The notes: generated from the sequence alone by a model not told the origin. DNA of 14,212 nucleotides from Clostridiaceae bacterium (GCA_016295895.1 JAEDKI010000028.1:1-14212), one strand, 5' to 3'; counted from the first letter of the stretch, positions 6,687 to 13,725 are shown. Numbers and translations are program-made.

Positions 6687-7583
6687 TTACTCCTCATTTG
6701 CAACGAGCTCCTGCGGGGAATCCGCAACCCGTTTAACGGCAAAGCCGTTTTCCATCAAAGCCTTGACGCCCTCCTCCGTCTGCGAGAAATCAACTATTGA
6801 AAGGTCGGTTTTGAGCGTGTTTGACAGCTTTGAAAAAATTCTGCTCCTCTTTTCAAGATAGGAGGGTTTAAAAACATAATCGAGCATTTCAAGCAATGCC
6901 GAAGCCTGAAGCGAACGCCCGTGAGCGCCCTGAGAGTCAAGGTAACGCAGATATTTGAACAGGCTGTCGCCTTTCAGATTCTGCTTGCCTCTGACAAGAA
7001 TAAGCGAAAAATCGGTTCCTTTATATTCAATCTGTTCGGGAACGGTTATGTCCATTCCGCCAAAATAGTTTATCATCATTTTGAAGGTTTCGTCCGTTGA
7101 GCCGATGTAGCCGTCAACGGATATTCCCGTTGACGCCTCAACCGCCCGGACGAGCTGATTCTCGCCCGATTTTGCAAAAATTCCGTCGAGCGTTTCGGTT
7201 TTTCCGCTGAGTGCAAAAGGTTCGTCTGTCGAAAGTGACAGAGCCGTTGCCCGCCTTTCGGGAAGCCTGAAATTAACAAGCCATGCAAAGCGAAGCTCCT
7301 TTCCGTCGGGGTCGGAGCACCAGAAAAGATAGGTTCTTTCGCCCTCAATTTCAACCGTGCCTGACGGAACCGTTTGGGTTTCGGTGACGGTTTCGGCGTT
7401 GCCTCCGAGGGCGCTTTTTATATCGAAATTATACTTTTTCAGAATTGCAAGGCATGAAATCGCAAGCACGCTCAGCACGCAGACAAGCAGGGTTGCGGCA
7501 AATTTTTTCAGTTCTCTGCTGCTGCTCTGCCTGTCGGTCTTAAAGTTTATATTTTTTCGGTTTCTGTTAAACATTTTTTTCAC
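6687..7583 (-). CDS. LCP-like (LytR-CpsA-Psr) membrane protein, divergent
   Basis: A 298-residue protein with a basic cytoplasmic N-terminus, one membrane segment (about 29-48) and an extracellular domain. The LCP-like part (about 95-236) is recognised from GGMDITVPEQIEY (175-187), the 'G.Q.L.G....YLRY' pattern (199-214) and DSQGAHGRSLQASALLEML (216-234). These correspond to the LCP 'YvRfR...dfgR..RQq.vl' region. Canonical LCP enzymes attach teichoic acids or capsule to peptidoglycan. Here the usual SIPRD-type motif reads SLSTDE (116-121), losing an Arg that contacts the phosphate, so activity is uncertain. The first codon may be GTG (7583), overlapping the amylase stop as GTGA, or ATG at 7574, which has weak GGTG pairing at better spacing. 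The two differ by three residues. Confidence 0.7.
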   Translation of the reverse strand: MKKMFNRNRKNINFKTDRQSSSRELKKFAATLLVCVLSVLAISCLAILKKYNFDIKSALGGNAETVTETQTVPSGTVEIEGERTYLFWCSDPDGKELRFAWLVNFRLPERRATALSLSTDEPFALSGKTETLDGIFAKSGENQLVRAVEASTGISVDGYIGSTDETFKMMINYFGGMDITVPEQIEYKGTDFSLILVRGKQNLKGDSLFKYLRYLDSQGAHGRSLQASALLEMLDYVFKPSYLEKRSRIFSKLSNTLKTDLSIVDFSQTEEGVKALMENGFAVKRVADSPQELVANEE

Positions 7584-9433
7584 CGCTGTTTAATCAAAAT
7601 CGCCGCAGTTTCTTTTTCAAGATAAAGCTCTCTGCCAGTAACGGTTTCGCCCGTCAGCGAGCTGTAGCCCTCCTCGGGCAGAATGTAGACAATTGAATGG
7701 TTATTGCGGTTTGCAACGGTCATTATGCTTTCTCCGCAGCCCCGTCTTTCATAAGCAACGCAGCCGAGAGCCGCCGAAACGGGGATAAAATCACCCTGTG
7801 CAAAGACCTTGTGTTCTTTTCGGAGCTTGCCGAGAAAACGGAAATGCTCAAGAAGCTCTTTATCTTCTTTTCCCCAGGGGAAACAGCCTCTGTTGAACGG
7901 GTCGTCGCCTCCGCCGAGCCCCGCCTCATCTCCGTAATAGACGCAGGGAACGCCCGGCAGGGTGAACTGCATTGACGAAACAAGCTTTAACAGCGTTTTG
8001 CCGAAAGCCCGCCGGTCTTCGCTCAGCACGCCTTTATACCTCTGCATTCCGTTGCCGCCGTGCTCGGGCTCGGCAAGCCTGCTGAGCACACGGCAGGTGT
8101 CGTGAGTGCCGATATGATTCATAAGGCAGTCAACCGCCGCCTTGGGATAATTTTCGCAGATTTCGGCTATTCTGTCATTGAAGCCCTCCGCATTTCCGCT
8201 CACGGCAAAGTTAATCAGCAAGTCGGCAAAGGGATAATTCATAACCGAATCAAGCTGACCGCCCTGAAGATATCTTCTGCGCTTGCCGTAGCTTATCTTG
8301 TTGGAGGCGTCCTCCCAGACCTCGCCGAGAATGAATGCATCGCTTTTTTCATCTTTAACCGCAGAACGCAGAGCGTCAAGGAATTTATCGGGAAGCTCGT
8401 CGGCAACATCGAGTCTCCAGCCGCTTGCGCCCGCCTTGAGCCATTTACGCAGAATTCCGTTTTCGCCCGCCATGTAGTTGATGTATCCGTCGTTTTCCTC
8501 GTTGATTTCGGGCAGGATGTCAACGCCCCACCAGCAATCGTATTCATCGGGGAAATTCTTGAATTTATACCATTCATAATAGGGCGAATTTTCGCTGTTA
8601 TATGCTCCGACGGTATTATATCTTTTTTCTTTGTTGAAATATTTGCTGTCTGAGCCCGTGTGGCTGAAAACGCCGTCAAGAATGATTCTGATATTCCGTT
8701 TTGCCGCCGCTTTGCAAAGCTCGGTAAAATCTTTTTTTGTGCCGAGAAGCGGGTCTGTTTTTTCGTAGTCGGCGGTGTCGTAGCGGTGATTGGAATGAGC
8801 CTCAAAAATCGGATTGAGATATATGCATCCCACTCCGAGGGATTCAAGATAATCAAGCTTTTGCTCAATTCCCTTGAAATCGCCGCCGAAGAAGTCATAC
8901 TTTGTTATTTTTCCGTTTTCATCGGGTTCCCACATAGGTTCGCCGCCCCAGTCGGAGCGCAGAACTCTGTCGGCGGGAACGCCGTTTTTCTTTTTGCCCG
9001 AATTGCAGAAGCGGTCGGGAAAAATCTGATAAATAACCGAGCCTTTTATCCAATCGGGAGTTTTGAAATCCTTTGAAAAAACCGTGAGCTGAAAGCTCGT
9101 TCCGTCGGCGGAAATTCTGCCCGTGGAATTGTCAAATCTCGTGATAACACTGCCGCCGCTCTTTTGGGCGATGGCGAAGTGATACCAATAAAGCCCCTGC
9201 TCCTCAAAGCTCAGAGTGACCCTCCACCACTCCTCGTCGTTATTCTCCATGCGCTCCCATGTCATCGGATATATTTGTGATTTTCCGCTGTCGGAGTTTA
9301 CGATAACGCTTGCGCCCGTGCAACAGATGCTTCGGGGCAAAACGATTCTCAGAGTGACCCGCTCGCCCTCGCAGACTGCGCCGAAGGGGCTTTTATGATA
9401 GGTCAGCCGTGAATTATAAGGTATAAAATCCAT
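7580..9433 (-). CDS. Glycoside hydrolase family 13 (neopullulanase/cyclomaltodextrinase-like)
   Basis: A 617-residue enzyme predicted to cleave alpha-glucans or maltodextrins. It has no signal peptide, so it should be cytoplasmic. Residues 1-120 look like an N-terminal beta-sandwich domain of the type found before GH13 barrels (WRVTLSFEEQGLYWYHF). The barrel starts at GSVIYQIFPDRF (131-142). Conserved regions are LDGVFSHTG (252-260), GWRLDVADE (338-346) with nucleophile Asp342, FILGEVWED (367-375) with acid/base Glu371, and GTHDTCR (442-448) with Asp445. The end (about 545-617) forms the usual C-terminal beta domain. The ATG at 9433 is preceded by AGGAA. It overlaps the LCP-like gene and sits 37 nt behind a small membrane protein gene. 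The exact GH13 subfamily and substrate are not decidable from sequence reading alone. Confidence 0.92.
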   Translation of the reverse strand: MDFIPYNSRLTYHKSPFGAVCEGERVTLRIVLPRSICCTGASVIVNSDSGKSQIYPMTWERMENNDEEWWRVTLSFEEQGLYWYHFAIAQKSGGSVITRFDNSTGRISADGTSFQLTVFSKDFKTPDWIKGSVIYQIFPDRFCNSGKKKNGVPADRVLRSDWGGEPMWEPDENGKITKYDFFGGDFKGIEQKLDYLESLGVGCIYLNPIFEAHSNHRYDTADYEKTDPLLGTKKDFTELCKAAAKRNIRIILDGVFSHTGSDSKYFNKEKRYNTVGAYNSENSPYYEWYKFKNFPDEYDCWWGVDILPEINEENDGYINYMAGENGILRKWLKAGASGWRLDVADELPDKFLDALRSAVKDEKSDAFILGEVWEDASNKISYGKRRRYLQGGQLDSVMNYPFADLLINFAVSGNAEGFNDRIAEICENYPKAAVDCLMNHIGTHDTCRVLSRLAEPEHGGNGMQRYKGVLSEDRRAFGKTLLKLVSSMQFTLPGVPCVYYGDEAGLGGGDDPFNRGCFPWGKEDKELLEHFRFLGKLRKEHKVFAQGDFIPVSAALGCVAYERRGCGESIMTVANRNNHSIVYILPEEGYSSLTGETVTGRELYLEKETAAILIKQR

Positions 9434-9470
9434 TCTGTCATTTCCTAACTTATTACTGTTTCAAAGCCTT

Positions 9471-9704
9471 TTAAGGCATCGGAGTCGGCGGCAATTCGGT
9501 TATTTTTATCAGAAAATCCGAGATAAAATATCCGAGACCGATCAAAAGCAGAATTCCTGCCGCAATCAGCACGGCGGAAATAATCTTTTTGCCACGGACT
9601 CTCTCCTCATAGCTCGGGCCCGTGCCGAACCGTGTTGAAAATTCGGTTATGCTCTTCCGCTGAGAGGGCTTGATTGATTTTTCTATTTTACCTTTTTTAG
9701 GCAT
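9471..9704 (-). CDS. Small single-pass membrane protein of unknown function, next to the Rnf-like genes
   Basis: A 77-residue protein with a basic, Lys/Ser-rich N-terminal half (1-40), one strong membrane segment (about 41-66, IISAVLIAAGILLLIGLGYF) and a short proline-rich tail (LPPTPMP). The charge pattern predicts the N-terminus inside and the tail outside. I recognise no family. It follows the rnfA-like gene after 14 nt, in the place where rnfB stands in canonical rnf clusters, but it has none of the cysteine motifs of RnfB. It is probably translated from ATG at 9704 after a G-rich stretch (CGGGGGTA). It could be an accessory subunit of the Rnf-like trio or an unrelated gene of the run. 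Confidence 0.6.
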   Translation of the reverse strand: MPKKGKIEKSIKPSQRKSITEFSTRFGTGPSYEERVRGKKIISAVLIAAGILLLIGLGYFISDFLIKITELPPTPMP

Positions 9705-9718
9705 ATCCGTACCCCCGG

Positions 9719-10312
9719 TCAGCTGAAAATATTTGTGTCGGTGAAGCCTGCAAAAGCAAGCGAAAGCATTGCAACATAAAGAAACATTGCGGGAGTTCCC
9801 TTGAATACGGCGGGAATATCCTCGTTTTCGGCAATGCGCTGTGAACCCTTGCTGATAAGAGCAGCCGCAAGCACAAAGGCAATGCCCGCTCCGAGACCCG
9901 AGCCGATGCTGCCCGCAAAGGAGTAGGCTGCGTAGTTGTTGATGTGGGGAACTGCCAGAACAAGGGTGTTGAGAGCGGCGATGCCGAGAGTTCCGAGAAC
10001 CTTTGCAGACGCTCTGAAAATAAATTTCATCACGGCGGCGGTGACTATATAAACGCCTGCCAGAACGGCGGCATAGACAGCCGCCCTGAGAGAATAGGGC
10101 AGAGCGGCAACCGATTCAACCGAATCGATAACTCCGCAAAGTGCGCTTGTCGCAACCGAAAATCCCGAAATCATAACGGCGAATTTGCCGAATGTGCCGG
10201 GCTTGGTTGAAACTCTGATAGCCTCGCTCATGCCGAGACCCGAGCTTAAAACGAGATTCTGAACAAAGACCGTATAAAGGGCGGTCATAAGCAAATCCGA
10301 AAGCATTTTCAT
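9719..10312 (-). CDS. RnfA/NqrE-like membrane protein lacking the cluster cysteines
   Basis: A 197-residue, probably six-helix membrane protein. It aligns without gaps over its first helix to RnfA (E. coli RsxA VLVNNFVLVKFLGLCPF, recalled from memory) as VFVQNLVLSSGLGMSEA. It also matches at the C-terminus (DIPAVFKGTPAMFLYVAMLS and LAFAGF against RsxA DVPAPFRG...LMSLAFMGF). In Rnf/Nqr complexes RnfA and RnfE together bind an intramembrane iron-sulfur cluster through four Cys. Both RnfA positions are replaced here: Ser29 in GLGMSEA, and Thr116 in ALNTLVL where TNCAVL is usual. The only remaining Cys is C59, in another helix. The start overlaps the rnfE-like stop by 4 nt (ATGA). Electron transfer by this subunit is therefore doubtful. 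Confidence 0.82.
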   Translation of the reverse strand: MKMLSDLLMTALYTVFVQNLVLSSGLGMSEAIRVSTKPGTFGKFAVMISGFSVATSALCGVIDSVESVAALPYSLRAAVYAAVLAGVYIVTAAVMKFIFRASAKVLGTLGIAALNTLVLAVPHINNYAAYSFAGSIGSGLGAGIAFVLAAALISKGSQRIAENEDIPAVFKGTPAMFLYVAMLSLAFAGFTDTNIFS

Positions 10313-11196
10313 TGCTTATCCACCCCGCTTTCGTCCGAATCCAGCCCCAGGGATTTGAAAAATTCTTCGATATCTCTCTGAGATTCCCATCGGATTTTTT
10401 CCTGACTGCTTAATTCGGGCTTCGGCTGAGGCTCGGGCTCTTTTTCGGCGGGAGTCTCCACGGTTTCGGAAGTCCAGAATTCGTCGAACAGCTCGACCTC
10501 CTCAACCTCGCCGCTTTCTTCTGCGGGCTGAGGCTTCGGAGCGGCATTTTCAGGCTTTTTGACAACGGGACCGCTTTCTTCAAGATATGCGGGATATTTT
10601 TCGGCAATGAACGCCCTGAGCGCAGCCGCAACAAAGCCGAGAATAACAAGCCCGCCGAAAGGAAGAAGCATTCCTTTGAATGCAACGGGCAGGTCAAGAG
10701 TAACTCCGCCGAGCGACGATGCTCCGAGAAGCTCCCTTAACGCTCCGACGAGAATCAGCACTATCGACGAGCCGATTCCGACGGCGGCGGCGTCATAAAC
10801 CGCAAGCTTAACGCTGTTTTTGACCGAAAACTGCTCGCAGTGAACGGCGGTTACGGAATTAACGGCGATGAGCGGAATATATATTTTCATGCCGAGGCTC
10901 AGAGTGGTAAGCGTTTTTGTTTCGACTATCCAAAGCACGGGGCAGATGATTGCAATGCCGATAAGAAGATAGAGCGGCACTCTTATCCATCTCGGAACCT
11001 TTTTCAGCAATGCGCTTGCAAGCAAGCAGGTTATAATCAGATCGGCGCATAATACAACCGAAAGCACGGCGGCGTTCACGAGGCTTGTTGAAGCCGCAAC
11101 CGCAGGGCAAAGCCCGACAAGCTGAACCAGAACGGGGTTGAAAATAACTGCGCCTTTTATAAACATATCCTTAAATGATATATTTTCGTTTTTCAT
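10309..11196 (-). CDS. RnfE/NqrD-like membrane protein with long acidic C-terminal tail
   Basis: A 295-residue protein. Residues 1-205 correspond to RnfE, a six-helix subunit of ion-translocating Rnf complexes. NPVLVQLVGLCPAVAASTS (20-38) matches the RnfE first helix with Cys30 kept. KIYIPLIAVNSVTAV (104-118) matches 'FIPLIVTNCIVVG' with the cluster Cys replaced by Ser114; a Cys occurs six residues later, at 120. GALRELLGAS (151-160) matches the conserved 'G.LREIIG' loop. Residues about 206-295 are an extra tail rich in Glu and Pro (EPEPQPKPELSS), ending in an Arg/Glu-rich helix-like stretch. Canonical RnfE ends near 200-230. The Shine-Dalgarno AAGGAGGG precedes the ATG at 11196, and the gene follows the rnfD-like gene by 45 nt. 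In canonical clusters rnfG stands at that position; it is absent here. Confidence 0.82.
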   Translation of the reverse strand: MKNENISFKDMFIKGAVIFNPVLVQLVGLCPAVAASTSLVNAAVLSVVLCADLIITCLLASALLKKVPRWIRVPLYLLIGIAIICPVLWIVETKTLTTLSLGMKIYIPLIAVNSVTAVHCEQFSVKNSVKLAVYDAAAVGIGSSIVLILVGALRELLGASSLGGVTLDLPVAFKGMLLPFGGLVILGFVAAALRAFIAEKYPAYLEESGPVVKKPENAAPKPQPAEESGEVEEVELFDEFWTSETVETPAEKEPEPQPKPELSSQEKIRWESQRDIEEFFKSLGLDSDESGVDKQ

Positions 11197-11241
11197 GCTT
11201 ATGCCGCCCTCCTTTCCGATTTATTAAAAAATTTCAGATAA

Positions 11242-12222
11242 TTATTTGTTTTCCGCCTGAGACGGGGTTGATACATTCTGAGGAGTTTTTTTTGAGCTAC
11301 GGAACGGATTTTTAGCCATCGCCGAACCGAGAACGGGCGAAATTCCGTTTGTGAGCAAAACGGCGAAGCATACCGTTTCTTCATAAACTCCGACATAGCG
11401 CATTATCATGCAGAAAATTCCGCACAGTGCGCCTGAAATTATTTTGAATACCCCTCCGACGGGCTGAGATGAATAGTCTGTCAGCAGAAATACCGCCGCA
11501 AAAAGCAGAGAACCCGATGAAAGCTCTAAAACGGCGCTCGTGAGCGGCGAAGCGTTGATTCTCGGGAAAATCATGGAGAATACCGCACAGGCGGCGATGA
11601 AGCCCGCCGTTGAGAGCAGGGCGTTACGCCTGCGCACAAAGAGATAGGCACAGCAGCCGAGCATCAGGATTCCGCAGCCCGTGCCCATCGGCCCCGCAAC
11701 ATTTCCGCTTAAAATATCAAATGTATTCAGAGCGTTGAGATGAACGGAGTTTCCGTTTGCGAGAAGAGCGCCGAGGGAGCGGGCACCGAGCAGTTTTCCG
11801 CTTGAATTATAGGAATAGTCAAACACAAGCTCCTTGAAGCATACGCTTGCGAATGCAAAACCTGCCGCCGCAGGCACAAACGGCGCTTTCAGCGAACCGC
11901 CGAACGGTATTTTTGCCGCCAGAACGGCGAACGCCGCCGCAGAAGCGGGAACATAGAGGGGGATTCCCGAGGGCATCATCAGAGCGATTGCCGCTCCGAT
12001 AAATATATTGCTCAAATCTTTCAGCAAAAATTTTCTTCCGAGAGCGAGGCACGCAAGCAGGTCGCAAAGCTCCGCAGTCAATACGCTGACGGCGATAACA
12101 AGCAGCGCCCTTGCTCCGTAATAACGCCACGCAACGATGCACGGAGCGGCAAGCATGATAAGATAATCGCCGTAAATCTGCGAAACTTTGACTCTTTTTT
12201 GATTATCGGCTTTAACCGCCAA
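11242..12222 (-). CDS. RnfD/NqrB-like membrane protein lacking the FMN-attachment threonine
   Basis: A 326-residue polytopic membrane protein. Matches to RnfD in order: DLSNIFIGAAIALMMPSGIP (69-88) against 'DNSALLTGLLLA..IPP', KIPFGGSLKAPFVPAAAGFA (104-123) against 'KQLYGGLGQNPFNPAMIGY', and FLLTDYSSQPVGGV (245-258) against 'FILTDPVTAS..RG'. The final match is CFAVLLTNGISPVL (285-298) against 'AFAVLLANITVPLI'. RnfD carries FMN on the Thr of an SxATPL motif; here the aligned segment reads SLGALL (149-154), without that Thr. The frame opens at GTG 12231, but TTG at 12222 is the better start because AAGAGGTG lies exactly 6 nt before it. It is the first gene of the 13-gene run, divergent from mecA. 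No rnfC gene precedes it. Confidence 0.8.
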   Translation of the reverse strand: MAVKADNQKRVKVSQIYGDYLIMLAAPCIVAWRYYGARALLVIAVSVLTAELCDLLACLALGRKFLLKDLSNIFIGAAIALMMPSGIPLYVPASAAAFAVLAAKIPFGGSLKAPFVPAAAGFAFASVCFKELVFDYSYNSSGKLLGARSLGALLANGNSVHLNALNTFDILSGNVAGPMGTGCGILMLGCCAYLFVRRRNALLSTAGFIAACAVFSMIFPRINASPLTSAVLELSSGSLLFAAVFLLTDYSSQPVGGVFKIISGALCGIFCMIMRYVGVYEETVCFAVLLTNGISPVLGSAMAKNPFRSSKKTPQNVSTPSQAENK

Positions 12223-12228
12223 GGCTCT

Positions 12229-12236
12229 CACCTCTT
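12229..12236 (-). promoter_or_regulatory. Ribosome binding site favouring a TTG start for the rnfD-like gene
   Basis: AAGAGGTG on the minus strand is 6 nt upstream of TTG at 12222. The alternative GTG start at 12231 would lie inside this Shine-Dalgarno and have no usable one of its own. Confidence 0.65.
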
Positions 12237-12247
12237 AAAATTCCAAT

Positions 12248-12253
12248 ATTTTA
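12248..12253 (-). promoter_or_regulatory. Possible -10 of the promoter for the rnfD-like gene and the following run
   Basis: TAAAAT on the minus strand, about 26 nt before the TTG start, is the best -10 candidate between mecA and the rnfD-like gene. No convincing -35 is found 17 nt upstream, so this is weak. The mecA promoter of the opposite strand overlaps the same region. Confidence 0.3.
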
Positions 12254-12256
12254 TCA

Positions 12257-12285
12257 TTGCAACCTTGCCCCGAAAATCATATATT
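12257..12285 (+). promoter_or_regulatory. Sigma-A type promoter of mecA
   Basis: TTGCAA (12257-12262) and TATATT (12280-12285) are separated by exactly 17 nt and lie about 35 nt upstream of the mecA start codon. TTGCAA is its own reverse complement and sits between the two divergent genes. Confidence 0.55.
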
Positions 12286-12319
12286 AGAATATAAGGAATA
12301 CACTTTCAGGAGGCGCAAC

Positions 12320-12886
12320 ATGAAGATAAATTCTCCCGCTGATGACAGAATAATTGTTGATCTGACAGGTCAGGATATGCAGGAGCTTGATATTACATAT
12401 GAAGCTATGGATTATTCGACCATTGAAACCCGCAGGTTTATCTGGACTGTTCTGGATCAGGCGGGCAAGGCGCTCGGCAGAGAGCTTGACCCCTCACGCC
12501 GCATGATAATCGAAGCCGTGCCGAAAGCGGGCGGCGGCTGTGTGCTCAACTTCACCATGCTTGACGGCAGGAGAGCGGGAATAACCCAAAAACAGATTCT
12601 TAAAAAACAGAGCGAAAGCTTTATCTGCGAATTTGACAGCCTTGACGCTCTTTACCGAGCCGCAGGGGGGCTTTCATCTCTTGAAGCCATGCCCGAGAGC
12701 AGTCTTTATAAAAGCGGCGAAAAATTCCGCCTTTTTGTTGCAAAATCGGGAGATGCCCGCTTTTTGAAGCAGTATTTTTCCGAGTTCGGCAGTGTTGAGG
12801 ACTGCGGCAAGCTCAGCGGAGCGTTTGCGGCTGAGCATTGGAAAACGCTCATCGGGCAGAATGCGCTTGAAGAATTAAACAGATAA
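12320..12886 (+). CDS. mecA: MecA-like adaptor protein for ClpC proteolysis
   Basis: A 188-residue cytoplasmic protein resembling MecA/YpbH adaptors, which deliver substrates to the ClpCP protease in Firmicutes. The N-terminal domain reads MKINSPADDRIIVDLTGQDM (1-20), followed by DITYEAMDY (24-32) and RRFIWTVLDQAG (38-49). These match the 'MkI..i.....v.ls..Dl...dity..m' and 'r.l.w.iLdea' patterns of clostridial members. IIEAVPKAGGGCVLNFT (63-79) follows. The C-terminal ClpC-binding domain (about 100-188) begins FICEFDSLDALYRAA. The frame extends upstream to 12257, but ATG 12320 is chosen because AGGAGG lies 6 nt before it and the family begins MKI. The gene is somewhat shorter than Bacillus MecA. 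It overlaps rpe tail to tail by 12 nt. Confidence 0.82.
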   Translation: MKINSPADDRIIVDLTGQDMQELDITYEAMDYSTIETRRFIWTVLDQAGKALGRELDPSRRMIIEAVPKAGGGCVLNFTMLDGRRAGITQKQILKKQSESFICEFDSLDALYRAAGGLSSLEAMPESSLYKSGEKFRLFVAKSGDARFLKQYFSEFGSVEDCGKLSGAFAAEHWKTLIGQNALEELNR

Positions 12887-13546
12887 AAATGCTTTTTCCG
12901 CAAGCGAACGCAGGTCGGCAATCGCCTTTGCCGCATCGGGAGCGCCGAAAACAGCACTGCCCGCAACGAAAACATTTGCTCCCGCTTTTGCGGCGGTTTC
13001 AACCGTTTTATCATTGATTCCGCCGTCAACCTGAATATCAACCGAAAGACCTCTGCGCTGAATTTCACGGCGCAGGGTTTTTATTTTATCCATGGTTTCC
13101 GCCATGAACGACTGACCGCCGAAGCCCGGCTCAACCGTCATGACAAGCACCATTGAGAGCTTATCGAGAAACGGAAAAACCTCCTCAACGGGGGTGGCGG
13201 GTTTAACGCTGATGCCCGCTTTACAGCCGCAGGCAAGGATTTTATCAACCGTTTCTCCTGCGTTCGAGGAGCTTTCAACATGAAAAGTGATAATATCCGC
13301 TCCCGCCTTCCTGAAATCTTCAATATATTTCAGAGGGTCGTCTATCATAAGGTGAACATCAAAAATAAGCTCCGTTTTGTTGCGGATACTTTTGATTATC
13401 GGCGCTCCGAAGGTGATGTTCGGAACAAAGCGGCCGTCCATGACATCAAGATGAAGATAGTCCGCTCCGCATGTTTCCATTCTTGCCGCTTCTGCACCGA
13501 GAGCGGAAAAATCGCTTGCCAGCACCGACGGTGAAATTTTAATCAT
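12875..13546 (-). CDS. rpe: Ribulose-phosphate 3-epimerase
   Basis: Interconverts ribulose 5-phosphate and xylulose 5-phosphate in the pentose phosphate pathway. The 223 residues match the family's TIM-barrel length. Landmarks are ISPSVLASDF (4-13), HLDVMDGRFVPNITFG (32-47) with metal ligands H32 and D34, FDVHLMI (62-68) with H65, the EPGFGGQ loop (139-145), VDGGIN (173-178) with D174, and AGSAVFG (195-201). The frame runs to 13579, but ATG 13546 gives the standard N-terminus and has a GGGTGAG Shine-Dalgarno. It has its own strong promoter and is a single-gene unit. Its last 12 nt overlap the end of convergent mecA, leaving no room for a separate terminator between them. Confidence 0.97.
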   Translation of the reverse strand: MIKISPSVLASDFSALGAEAARMETCGADYLHLDVMDGRFVPNITFGAPIIKSIRNKTELIFDVHLMIDDPLKYIEDFRKAGADIITFHVESSSNAGETVDKILACGCKAGISVKPATPVEEVFPFLDKLSMVLVMTVEPGFGGQSFMAETMDKIKTLRREIQRRGLSVDIQVDGGINDKTVETAAKAGANVFVAGSAVFGAPDAAKAIADLRSLAEKAFLSV

Positions 13547-13579
13547 GTTATACTCACCCACACTAATATATAATAACAT

Positions 13580-13608
13580 ATTATAACAGTTTTCACCGCC
13601 GAGGTCAA
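13580..13608 (-). promoter_or_regulatory. Strong sigma-A promoter of rpe
   Basis: On the minus strand TTGACC (13608-13603) and TATAAT (13585-13580) are separated by exactly 17 nt. An extended TG element (TGTTATAAT) is also present. The promoter lies about 35 nt upstream of the rpe ATG. Confidence 0.8.
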
Positions 13609-13725
13609 CATTTAACTGATATGTTCACACATTCTTAAAACGAATTGAGAAATTGTAATAAAAATGAAATTATTTATCCGTTTTTTTGAAATAAGGCGGT
13701 GCGATAATTAAATCACGGAAAAATC

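Noticed and set aside
8060..8653. Plus-strand open frame of 197 codons within the amylase gene
   Set aside because: It is antisense to GH13 conserved regions, including the Asp342 and Glu371 motifs. No start signal is seen.
9446..9478. Short hairpin GCCTTAAAAGGC after the 77-residue gene, considered as a terminator
   Set aside because: The stem is only 4-5 bp, overlaps the stop codon and is followed by TTTG rather than a T-run. It is unlikely to end transcription.
9719..12222. Normal Rnf electron-transport operon
   Set aside because: The genes for RnfB, RnfC and RnfG are absent from the cluster, and most cofactor-binding residues of the three subunits present are replaced, so a plain rnf annotation would mislead.
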